Program-made: the position numbers and the translations under genes
Part shown: positions 1 to 9,700 of the stretch, one piece after another
How the letters are laid out: each line of letters begins with the position of its first letter
Position numbering within the stretch: the stretch's first letter is position 1
From: Tricholomella constricta
Taxonomy: Eukaryota > Basidiomycota > Agaricomycetes > Agaricales > Lyophyllaceae
DNA length: 64,000 nt
Direction of reading: 5' to 3'
Assembly: GCA_013368375.1 (NCBI GenBank)
Contig: JAACJP010000008.1
Location: 1,054,001-1,118,000, forward strand
Notes under the pieces: generated by a model
What the model was told of the DNA's origin: nothing
What the model saw: the letters and a program-made list of their open reading frames with translations, nothing else
Databases searched by the model: none

Positions 1-511
1 TTCATTCTGTACCCAGGTATCACCTTGCTTATCTGAATGCATGACAATAGATCCCCGTTCGCCCGAAAAATGAAGATTAAAGTGAGTTATCTTGCCAGAG
101 GGAAAAACCAAAATGTCCAAGGGCGACATATGGAAAACAACCCAGGTTCATAGAGACATAAAGCACCACCGTCGAAAGGTCCAAAAGGAATAACCACACA
201 GATTATTTTATCCCCGAAGTCCCGATGGCCATGAGTTGAGACACGGAGGTTGATCACAAAGCCCCCGAACGGATATGCTGCACTTCTCTCGTTGACACCT
301 TCCAACAACCTAACAACCTTTCACCGCTACTCGTGGCCCGTTGCTCACTTGATTGACTTCCCAGCCCCATCCTCTCTCAATCAGTCAGTTCTCTTGACAT
401 AATGTTTTTTGACTTGCACTAATACGCTCAATTCAGCTGCACCATCCCCTGTCAAAAACGGCCTCGCGTTCGGCGTCGAAATCAGCGAGGAGTTCCCTCT
501 AATCTCGTACC
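1..511. other. No recognised gene (5' edge)
   Basis: I see no recognisable protein here. The open frames are short and their composition is unremarkable. The rightmost part may be 5' flank or upstream exon remains of the broken OPT transporter that begins just downstream. Confidence 0.4.
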
Positions 512-842
512 ATGCTCTGTCATTCAAGGACTCCGAGCTCTATATCACCCACCCGTCGCCTCGCTTTGGCTCCTTTGGCCTGGTGTCCTCATGAGTTGCT
601 GTACTCTTTTGCCGACATCATCATCAGCACTGCGCCCCTCTTGAGATGTAAGCACCCCAACCACTCACATTATTCCTATTTTCCAACTCTGACCGGAATA
701 TCCTCTAGCCGTTAAGAAGGAAAACCTTGACCCTCGTTCATGGTTTGCTCCTCGCACCGGCATTGAGCCCAAAGACGAGGACCAAACCCCTCTCGAGGAC
801 CGTATCCCCACCTCCTGGTGGACTATCGGCCTCTTCCTGATG
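512..842 (+). pseudogene. OPT oligopeptide transporter fragment (forward part)
   Basis: This is a piece of a fungal oligopeptide transporter (OPT family, polytopic plasma-membrane peptide importer). A first exon reading ELLYSFADIIISTAPLLR joins across a canonical intron (gtaagc at 648, ctag at about 710) to an exon containing DPRSWFAPRTGIEPKDEDQ and then RIPTSWWTIGL, the cytoplasmic loop and start of the next membrane helix as I know them in this family. Similarity stops abruptly at about 840. The next part of the same protein lies on the opposite strand immediately downstream, so the gene is broken by an inversion. The full family is about 700-800 residues, so this is only a fragment. Assignment rests on recognition of the motifs, not on a search. 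Confidence 0.6.
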
Positions 843-1160
843 CACGGAGGAGGTAGTCAGTCTTGAGGTCACCAGTCATGTCGGCGGCTGGGCGGCAGAG
901 CTGGCAGCGATAACACCAGCAGTCAAGTTGGAGTGCGTGCGGGGCCCTCGGCGAGGCCAGAGGCCTTGGCGATACCACCGAAAATAAGCTGGGAGACCTT
1001 GGCGACAGTCGAGACTGGGTTCACGTCGGTGTGGCCGGAGGACTGGACGCCGATGAAGGAGAAGATGAAGCCGAGGAGGAGCGCGAGGATGGCCTTGAGG
1101 TTGTTTTCGGTGTGCCCCATGGACTCAGACGTGATCGGATTCGTGTAGGACAGCAAGATA
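843..1160 (-). pseudogene. OPT oligopeptide transporter fragment (inverted part)
   Basis: Read on the minus strand, this encodes the stretch of an OPT transporter that should follow the forward fragment at 512-842: NNLKAILALLLGFIFSFIG, then VQSSGHTDVNPVSTVAKVSQ and LIFGGIAKASGL, then, after a frame change, ADMTGDLKTDYLLRA. The GxTDxNPVxxVAKxSQLxFGGI core is an OPT hallmark. A frame change near 880-900 and the reversed orientation show that the copy is dead. The breakpoint lies at about 836-845, where the two pieces abut. The segment at 1160-1363 on this strand is not recognisable as OPT. Confidence 0.65.
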
Positions 1161-1413
1161 CCGATGTCTGGAAAGTCGGCTGGTACCGACTTCGCGAGTG
1201 AAGGTTGCTTCCTCCCAATGTGCCCTTGAGAGTTCGTTCGGAGTTGGTGGCAGAGCTCATGACATACTGCTTTGAAGTCCTCGATTCTATTAGCGGCCCT
1301 TTGGAAGTTCTCTGCGAAAGCGTCATTGATAAGGCCGAGACCTGGCTTACGGTGAGCGATCAATGAACCACTCTGATTGAAACTGAATTGTGCTGATACG
1401 CTATATCTAGGGC

Positions 1414-2290
1414 ATGTCTGGTACCCCGCAGGAGCTCACGCACTCGCTTAGCCACGCGCGTGCTCTCCTCGAAGTCGATGCGCCAGAGCAAAATCTGTTC
1501 AGTCTTTTCGGAATCTTGCCGGACACACGTTACGCCCGACGCGACTACGAGAGGTTGTGCTCAGAAGGGACGCGAAATGAGGTCTTGGAGAGCATTTTGC
1601 AGTGGACTAACGATGAATCTGCTACACAATTGTATTGGCTCAATGGGGCAGCGGGCACAGGGAAGACTACCGTCGCAATGACCATCGCTGATCTCGTTGC
1701 GATGGACCGGAGCAAACTGACAGCCACATTCTTTTGCTCACGCTATTCGAGGTACCGACACCATGTCCAACACCTTTTCATTACCCTTTCCATTTCCCTG
1801 GCGGCGCAAGATGCGCAGTTCCGAGAGCAGCTCATGAAAGCCGTCAAACACAATCCCCTCGTTATCCAAGCGCTCCCGAAGGATCAACTGCAGATTTTGA
1901 TAGTTGAACCATTGCGTTTGGCGGGACTCCTTGGAAAACCTATCATTTTCGTCATCGATGCACTCGATGAATGCCGGCCATTAGAAGAAGATGCTTCCGA
2001 TAAAGTCCTGGGCGCATTTGCAGAGCATCTGCACAAAGTACCTTCCCTAAAGGTCCTCATCAGCACTTGCCCTTCGCTTTCGCTATCTAAGGCGCTGGAT
2101 ACGACTTCCTGGATCTCACCAATGACAAGTTTTAATCTTCACGACGTTTAGCGGTCACTCGTTGACAAAGATATACGCCGATATCTCTTTGAGGTCCTTT
2201 GCGCGAATGCTGGCATCGTAGAATGGCTATCACCGGCCCGCAACCAGCTTATTGCCCAGCTCGCAGGTTGTTCACTCACCAAAGCCTCCC
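1414..2290 (+). pseudogene. NACHT-domain P-loop NTPase, broken by an in-frame stop
   Basis: This encodes the N-terminal part of a NACHT NTPase of the NLR-like type abundant in agaricomycetes, proteins thought to act in non-self recognition and programmed cell death. The Walker A motif is GAAGTGKTT (about residues 77-85) and the Walker B motif is IIFVIDALDECRP (about 180-192). A TAG at 2149-2151 interrupts the expected continuation. The same frame then resumes with SLVDKDIRRYLF, a conserved NACHT segment, up to a possible splice donor near 2288. The downstream helical region and repeat domain are not recognisable. An upstream exon may join across an intron ending in ctag at 1411. The readable protein is 245 residues, whereas the family usually exceeds 700. 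I infer a pseudogene, although a sequencing error at the stop cannot be excluded. Confidence 0.7.
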
Positions 2291-2529
2291 GTAAGTCATG
2301 GGCAACTTTGAATCATGACATACTCTCAACGTCTCCTTGCAGTCACCCTCCTGCGTCAGGCGCGTGCACATACGGTGCACCCTCCGTCTCTTCATAGGTT
2401 GCGGTCGCTGTCGCCGTCGCGTCTCCTTCGCTTCGTGAGTACCCTCCACAATATCAGCATTTCATGTTACCTGAACTGTCATCTCCACCAGCCATCCCCT
2501 CCTCCTCGGGCTACACCGCCATCGCGTCG

Positions 2530-3270
2530 TTTCAGGAATCCGAGAATCCGCCGAATACTTCGACTTCCACCGCTTCTCGTGAAACCGCTCGCGCGTCCTC
2601 ATCTGCCCGAACTCAGCTGAGAGATCATACGGGCCTGTCGGGGTCTTTGGCGAGGGCGGCATCATCGGGAAGCCGGGCGATGTCATGGTGTACTCCATCA
2701 TCGGGCTCGTCAGCACGATCGAGCGCAGGCGGGGGAGCATGACGGGGACAGTCATGGGAGGTGTCCCTCCGCCGCCGCTGCCGGGGCGGCCGATCCAGCT
2801 CTTCTTGATGGAAGGCACCTTCGTGCCGGCGGGGTCCAGGAGCATCTGCAGCGCGAAGAGGCATATGAAGGCGTCGGAGCCTGCGTTGTGCATCTTGACG
2901 TTGGGGATGACGAGAGGAAGTATGAGGGCGGGGGCAGGGGAGGTGTCTGTAGTGAGGGGATTGATGGTGAAGGAGCGGAGCATGTTCTCGAGGGAGAGGG
3001 TCGAGCCGGGGTTGCGGAGGCTGTTGGTTCGCTGCAACACGCGTTCGTAGACGGCAGTGTCCATAACAAGCATGTTATGCCGGAGCTCTGGAAAGCGCGT
3101 GAACAGAAAAAGGGATAGGACGGCCGTAACACTTACTGATTCCCATCTCCTCAAGACGACTTCAGTCGCCGCTGACGCCGTGTGCAACGAGGACAAGCGA
3201 ATTGGAAGTGGTTTCCGAATCTGGACTGGCGAGACTACTGAAAAGGTTGGCGTGGAGAACGGACCTAGCG
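2530..3270 (-). pseudogene. Gfd2/YDR514C-like RNase H-fold protein, degraded
   Basis: The minus strand carries two exons of the fungal Gfd2/Ydr514c-like C-terminal domain, a ribonuclease H-like fold related to DEDD exonucleases but of unknown substrate. Exon 1 reads LVLVAHGVSGD, a stop, then RLEEMGI. Exon 2 reads HNMLVMDTAVYERVLQ, STLSLENMLRSF, then VKMHNAGSDAFICLFALQML followed by DPAGTKVP. The HGVSGD and HNAGxDA motifs are the family signature. The TGA in HGVSGD-stop stands where the family has Leu-Ser, and is explained by loss of one base. Downstream sequence (YDLSAEFGQMRTRERF) continues the family C-terminus. I call a relic, probably inactive. Confidence 0.55.
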
Positions 3271-3525
3271 ACGCGTCCCCACATTAGCAGATACTGCACA
3301 GATGTACCAAGAATAAAACTGTCGTCTGATGGACTCTTTATCGCGTAACGCTGACCGCTTAGAGTAATCTTTCGCTTTCGAAAAGCACGAGATTTTTGGG
3401 AAATATACCAGGATGGAAGCTAGTCATCACATAGTCATCGTTTGTAGGAAACATCACAGCGGGGTGGAGATTCAATCATTGTTGTCAAGAAGAACGTCCT
3501 GGATGACATTTCGTGATCGAAATCG

Positions 3526-4651
3526 ATGGCTCTATGTACTCCGAACTTGAACCACTACGCCCATCACTGCCGACAAACAACGGTCTTCAACGTTGAACAG
3601 CATACTCTTAACCCACGCCCTATCACCGACGACAGGATGAAAGAGTTCAAGATGTTCGCCGGAGCATACGGCGAGCTTGGTGTCTACGAAATGACGAATA
3701 ATGAAGTTTACCGAAAGGCCTTCGAAGTGGTCACTCAACTTCGTGATCGTATGCTCAAGGATCCTGTTCTTCGTGAACCGCTTCTCAGAATTTATCAAGG
3801 AGTTTATGACGAAGATGTAATGTTTTTCGAGTTGAAATCCCGCACACCTGTTGCTGACCCACTGTCTAAAAAGGCCAAACTACGGTCGAGGACACCACAC
3901 CGTCCCACAGATGACACAGTCATGGAATTTCTCAGCGAGGCCTTCCCCCATCTCTATCTGGTCGATTTTCCTCCTTCCTCAAAGAAAGTTGTTTGGGGCG
4001 AGACGATGTCTGGACCATCACATGCCACTAGTGAGAGGGTGTCAATTAATGAGGAGTTGACCAATGTCTGGCTTGTAAAAGTGAGTTGCCCCGGGCCCAT
4101 TCCATTTCTTCAAGCTCTAACCCTTATCAGGCTTCCACACCTGCAGTTTCACGCATTGCATTAGCTTTTTTGTTCTTGGCAATATTTCTTCATGAACTTG
4201 GACACAGCGCACTTGTTTGGTATGGTGGAGGGCAGCGCACCACCCCGAAGTCGGATGGCGTAGACAGGGAAGCCGGAGTGTACATGGAAACCCGGTACTT
4301 TGGAGGGATTGTGGTGGGTGCATTTGACACAAAAACCAAAGTGATCAAGGATGTGGGTTTGTCCAAAGGCAAGGATTTTTATTCTGTTGGTATGTCATAA
4401 TTTTATTACCCACCCACCATCACATGCTAAAATTCAAACTAGACAATCAACGTGCAGCTGAGCTTTTGAAGCTTGATACAAAGAATGGCCTTCCCTTCCT
4501 CGACGTATCTGGCGAGTCTCCTGATCCTAAAGCTCCCGGCACCAGCACCTCCAAGTTTTGGCCTGTAAAGACCCCCAGTCGCTTGCTTTCATCAACACGC
4601 CTTTCCAACATTCGTCCATTCCTTGTAGATGACAAGAAGGTTGTGCCTTGA
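3526..4651 (+). CDS. Hypothetical protein with HELGH motif
   Basis: Three exons (3526-4080, 4131-4389, 4443-4651) with canonical GT-AG introns give a clean 340-residue frame. A hydrophobic stretch ALAFLFLAIFL leads straight into HELGHSALVWYGGG. HExxH is the zinc-binding signature of gluzincin peptidases, but here it sits in a short protein without other peptidase landmarks, so zinc binding is only a possibility. A second conserved-looking block, AGVYMETRYFGGIVVGAF, follows at about residues 230-245. I have seen this arrangement in agaricomycete hypothetical proteins that occur in many copies per genome, and no function is known to me. There is no signal peptide. It lies between degraded genes yet its frame is intact, so it may be recent or under selection. 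Confidence 0.7.
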
Positions 4652-5339
4652 ATTCAAGATGGCTAGGTTTTCTTGGACGCTTCTTCCTTCTAGAGCTGAC
4701 TACGTAACTTGTATTTTATGGTATAGCCAATGATGATGATGATTGCAAAATTTGTACTTAGCAACATGGGCAGAAAAACTAAGAATGAACAATAACGATA
4801 GAAAAGCGTTGTGGAGCATGTTGGCCCAGACCTCGCCGATGAATGGTAGGAATTGGGATCACGGTTAACAATGCACGAATGGGTGTGGATGACGGGACGG
4901 CACGTACCGTGGACTTTGTTGAAATTAGCAACGCTAGAGTACCTCAAGAGGTTGACATTGCTACGCCGGTCAGCCGAGGGAAAGCGCAAACAAAGAAGAA
5001 GAATAGACAACGCATGGATCGGTCAGCCGGGTCATACTGTCCAACCACAAAATCCTCCACCGTGTCAGACTTCTGGGACACCCATCTGTGCAAGTACCCT
5101 CCCTGTCAGCAACGCCCAAAAAATAGCATCAGACCACCCCTCACCCATGCCTCCAGCCTCAACGGTCTGCAGGCACCCCCCAGTGCCGCCCGGTCATACG
5201 GTTCGTAACCCCGTGCGTATCTTGTGCACGATGATGTCGTTCTCCATGGACCTGTCGCGTCTCGGCTGGACATTCCAGAGTCAGTTCCTCTTTCCCGTGA
5301 TACAATGACATGAGATAACTGACACACGTCAAATCCCAT
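4652..5339. other. No recognised gene
   Basis: No intact gene is visible. The sequence leads into the recombinase relic and probably includes decayed upstream coding of that element, but the frames at 4840-5300 do not show recognisable motifs. Confidence 0.35.
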
Positions 5340-5788
5340 ATAAACATCCTGCGCATCCAAAACCGACCCCTTCCGCAGAGGCGTTACCATCACCATTGCC
5401 GCCGCGCCAGGCCGCGCCACCTGCCCCGTCGCAGCCCTCAACGTCAAATTCCCGCGGCCACTCGACGCACGAACAACCGGGCGGTAAAGCATTAACCTAC
5501 GACTTCTTCGTCAAATCCATGCGCGACGCCCTGGAACTCGGAGGTCACAACCCGTCCCTTTACGCGGGCCACAGCTTCTGCCGCGGCGCTGCATCCGCGG
5601 CCGCAGCCGCAGGATACTCAGACTACGAAATCCAATTACTAGGACGGTGGCGCAGCGACGCCTACAAACTTTACATCGAGACAGACCCTAACCGACTCCT
5701 CCACCTCTCCTCTCTCCTCCATATGGCCCACACTCACACAATCCCTTTCGAGCCTCCGGCCCTTCAGAATTTCACTGCTCTGGCTTGA
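5340..5788 (+). pseudogene. Tyrosine-recombinase relic (C-terminal catalytic half)
   Basis: This is the end of a tyrosine recombinase (DNA breaking-rejoining enzyme) like those repeated in agaricomycete genomes. One frame reads SKTDPFRRGVTITIAAAPGR then ATCPVAAL. After a frameshift at about 5450-5480 the next frame reads LTYDFFVKSMRDAL, SLYAGHSFCRGAASAAAAAG, then YEIQLLGRWRSDAYKLYIE. The Y in YKLYI is a candidate nucleophile region. The HxxR box that should read HSFR is HSFC here, so the catalytic arginine is replaced. There is also an in-frame stop at about 5344. Broken frame, stop and active-site change together indicate a dead copy. Confidence 0.6.
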
Positions 5789-6206
5789 GTTTCGGCCCCC
5801 CCTTCCGGGGCGTCGGACTTGAGAACTTTCCGAACCGCAATTCTCAGTTGCTTGGCAAAACTCGATGCAACTATCTAAGCTCAAATATCCGGATCTCTAG
5901 CCTCGCTCGCTTATCCCTCACTCGCGCGCTTATCAAATCGATCATCCGAATTAAGTAGCCAGACGGGAGTGGTGGGTGAGCTGGTAGTAGCAGAGACTTC
6001 GAATTTATGATAGATGATGCACAGATCAAGGATGCACCCACAAGCCGTTCAACCTATGATCAGTCTTCCTGAAGAAAGCCAACCACCGAAAGGGTGCGTA
6101 ACATGTCCCAGAAGCTATGCCTCGATTGGGTTCCATCACTGGCGCCATCAAGTCAGGTAAATCAAGACATCTAGAAGGAACACTATTGTTCTGAGGGTGC
6201 GTATAC
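5789..6206. other. No recognised gene
   Basis: Nothing recognisable is seen between the recombinase relic and the copia insertion. The host sequence is interrupted at 6211 by the retrotransposon and resumes at 11836. Confidence 0.4.
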
Positions 6207-6211
6207 CAGAG
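6207..6211. repeat. 5-bp target-site duplication (left)
   Basis: CAGAG directly precedes the 5' LTR and is repeated exactly at 11836-11840 after the 3' LTR. Five bases is the usual duplication for Ty1/copia integrases. Confidence 0.9.
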
Positions 6212-6472
6212 TGTTGAAACTTACCATATTCATGTGACCCATCACATGATAGATTCTTATCAATGGTCTGTGCACTACATCTTATCCCCTAACTCCGATG
6301 GTCTGTGCGCCATCCCAGTAGTATAAATAGCACACCAATATGTCGTATATCGGTGTGGAATTACATTCCTAGTACTTAGTATCACTCACAGCCTCAACCT
6401 TAGCTACAAGCTAAACACTCTAGGTAAGCTAATAGCCTTTCCGCTGTGCACAATGTGCTGGCCCTTTCAATA
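6212..6472 (+). repeat. 5' LTR of the copia element
   Basis: This 261-bp direct repeat is indistinguishable by eye from 11575-11835. It begins TGTTGAAAC and ends TTTCAATA. A TATA box lies at about 6322-6329, so transcription probably starts in the following 30-40 bases. A splice-donor-like GTAAGCT at about 6423 and an acceptor-like CCTTGCAG at 6683-6690, just before the gag ATG, would allow a leader intron; this is conjecture. Confidence 0.93.
6322..6329 (+). promoter_or_regulatory. LTR TATA box
   Basis: TATAAATA sits mid-LTR, as expected for the U3/R promoter of a copia element. The same motif occurs in the 3' LTR near 11685, from which it could drive transcription of downstream host sequence. 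Confidence 0.6.
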
Positions 6473-6490
6473 GGTTATGGGCCCCGGTAG
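6473..6490 (+). promoter_or_regulatory. Primer-binding site, initiator tRNA-Met anticodon-arm type
   Basis: GGTTATGGGCCCCGG starts at the first base after the 5' LTR. Its complement, CCGGGGCCCATAACC, resembles the anticodon stem-loop of eukaryotic initiator tRNA-Met, including the CAU anticodon, rather than the tRNA 3' end. Drosophila copia and yeast Ty5 prime from a half-tRNA cut in this loop, and I infer the same mechanism here. Confidence 0.7.
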
Positions 6491-6710
6491 CCGTCGTCAG
6501 CGCCCTCTGTGGCTGCAGACTTGACAGGCTTGCCGGCTTACCACTAGAGCAAAATCTCTGAATGCTCTCGCCCTATGGCTGAGAAAATTCTTAGATATTC
6601 TCTATGTTGTGTTGCTCGACGTGCATGAGCTATCTGCTCAACGTCTCACTTCTATTGGATGGACATGATGCTGATTGCGCTTCCTTGCAGCACTCCAAAC
6701 CGCATCAAAC

Positions 6711-9700
6711 ATGTCTGCCAACTTCGCCACCCTCGTCCCCGTTTTCAACGGCACAAACTGGGCTGAATGGTCATCTGCTATGCAGGACTACCTTCGCTCC
6801 CAAGCCCTTTGGCAACTTGTCAAAGGTGGCAACCCACGTCCTGAAGTACAAGTAGGGTCTGACGGCGAAAGCCTCCCCGAAACTAAGGAACATCGTGAAT
6901 GGGACAACAGGGATGACCAGGCCCTTGGCATTATTCGCCTCAGGGTATCTCCAGAGATAAAGAACCAGATCAGTGGTAATTCCTCTGAGGAGTTCTGGCA
7001 AGCTCTTGAAAATGCGTATTCGAAGCCTGGTGCTTCGTTACTCTTTGGAGACTTCCAGAAGGCCATCTCGTTCAGACTCTCAGGGTCTTCCAACCCTGAA
7101 CCGGAGATAGGCAAGCTCAACCTTTTGTTGGAGCGCCTTAGGGCCAATGAGGTCGATCTCCCTGAGTTTGTGAAGGCAATGATCCTCATGTCCGCTATTC
7201 CCCAGAAATGGGACACCATTTCTGCCACCCTTCTCCAAACCACGGAGAAGGACAAACTCACGTTCAGCGCCGTAAAGGCTGCTATCATGACGGAGTTTAA
7301 CCGGCGCAACTCTGCCCCGGGTAATTCCCAGACAGCTAACAAAATGTCAGCTGTCAAACATAAAGGGAAGAACCCTGCCTGGAAAGGTCAAACTTCTGGT
7401 GGTAACACCGAGAATAAAGACAAGAAGGGCAAACGAGGCAAGCGCAGTGGCAAATCGGTTAAAGAAAAGCAGGACAAACAGGATCTCTCCAGCCATGGCC
7501 ACTCCCATGCTGCCTCCTCGATTGAAATTGATGGAGACACTCCAACCGTCGCTGCGCTCCTACAGCGCCTGCACAACCCCCCTCCCTCTCCCTTTGCTGC
7601 CCAGTGCTTTACTGGCGCTAGCACCTCATCTTCAGGGGTCTATCAGACCTATGAGAAGGCACGCGCTCTAGCGGAACGTCTCGATATTCCAAGGACCGCC
7701 CGCAACCTCAAACCACTTGAGGAAATCTATGAAAGACGCGAGCCCACCCCTGAACGCGCCCCCAAGCGGCCGCGGATCGAGGAAGTAGAGGAGGAAACTT
7801 TAGACTGGGGTTCTGACGATGGCATGGACATGGACCCTGTCACTGGACACCGCGAAGACAGGCAAGTACCTTCTTTGCTCCACATATCGCCGATTACTGA
7901 TGCAAGTACACAGCGCGCTCTTCGAAATTTAGCGGCGGACTGTAAACTACGTACTTTAATATCTGCATCTGTATCACATGTATCTCTCGGCGTTATACGC
8001 CAAATTGACGAACATTATGCGAATTGTGCGAAATGCAAAAGAAAAGGGAAAGAAATAGAAGTAGACACTGCAAACTGGATCATGGATTCAGGCGCATCTC
8101 TTCACTGCACGAGCAGAATTGAAGACTTTGCTGATTACACACCTGCGAAGAATCCTATCGCGGTCAAAACAGCAAGTGCCGATGCTGCACCTATTATGGT
8201 AAAAGGCTCTGGCACAGTCTTCATAACACACAAAGTAGAGAACGAAGATGGTACGGCTCGAGATATTACATCTCGCCTACACCCCGTCTTCTACATCCCC
8301 GCGTTAGATACGCGTCTCCTTTCCATGGGAGAATTCCTGAACAATGGACTTTCCGTTACTGGAAAAGCCAATAAATTAACGTTCAAGAAACATGGAAAAC
8401 CTGTCCTAACGTGTACACCACACTTGCCAGGGCAAAATCTCTATTGGGTAGATTCTCGCACAAAGCTTGCTGAGAATGGCAATTATGCCAACACTACTAT
8501 CCACAATGTATCTTATGACACATGGCATAAACGCCTAGGACATCCGTCCAAAGACGTGATCCGAAATGCTCCGGACAATGTCACTGGAATACCGCGGAAT
8601 CTCCAGATTCCTGCGAAATCACCCACGTGTCCTGGATGTGCTCTTGGGAAGATGCCTTCAAAATCTTACCCACAATCCCAATCGCGTGCATCGAAGCCGT
8701 TCGAATTAATCCATTCGGACTTAAAAAGCTTCCCTGTCACTTCGTACCACAAGTACAAGTACATCATGACATTCCTTGATGACTATAATTCTCATGCCTG
8801 GACAATGAGCCTACGCGCAAAGTCTGATGCTATCAAAGCATTGAGACAATTTGTTGCGATGGTGAAAAACCAGTATGGAGCCAATATCGAACGATGGCGC
8901 TCCGATGCAGGGGGAGAATTCAAATCGGAAGAGTTCCTTGATGAATTGCGCAATTTGGGAATCAAAATTGAGCAGAGCGCTCCTTACACACCACAACAAA
9001 ATGGGCGTGCTGAACGCCTAAATCGGACCTTGATGGACAAGGCACAGGCTATTCGCTTCACTGCCTGTCTACCCGATTCGTGGTGGGAATTTTGCGTTGA
9101 ACACGCGGTTCACCTTTACAACCGTACTCCTATGCGTCGGTTAGGGTGGAAAACTCCGGTTGAATCTCTGACAAAGAAGAAACCTTCTGTCGAGCATCTC
9201 CGAGTATTCGGATGTGGAGCTTATGTTTACCTCCCTGAGGAAAGACGTGCAAATAAACTTGCACCGAAATCTGAGCTAATGATTTACATTGGCATTCCTG
9301 ACGGGATCAAGGGACATCGCTTTATGCGACTCCACAACAACACGGTCTTTGTTGCCACTACGGCAATCTTTGATGAGACAATGTTTCCAAAGTGTCCTGA
9401 CACAAAACAAAAGGGATATACCCCTCTAGGACAAGATCCCGATGTGGATCAACCATCAAATAATGGAGATGAACACACTCCTTCGGAAGCAGATAACGAT
9501 GATGATTACCCCATCAATCGACCTGACTCTCCTGAGACATCTGATGCGCATGACGATGCTGCAGAAGATGCTCCTCAAGCGCCTCCGGAACACAAAGGAC
9601 CTGCACGCGAAGACTTTGAACCTCGCCGTGAGGACCAACGTGAATGGGCTGAACTACCCAGACGCCCAGTGCGCATGAGGAACCCTACCAATCGTCCTGG

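Noticed and set aside
87..308. Minus-strand 73-codon open frame at the left edge
   Set aside because: No motif, no plausible exon partner, length within chance.
2685..3050. Plus-strand open frame over the Gfd2-like relic
   Set aside because: It is the antisense shadow of the recognised minus-strand coding.
6788..7357. 189-codon minus-strand frame inside copia gag
   Set aside because: Antisense shadow of gag-pol; no motif of its own.
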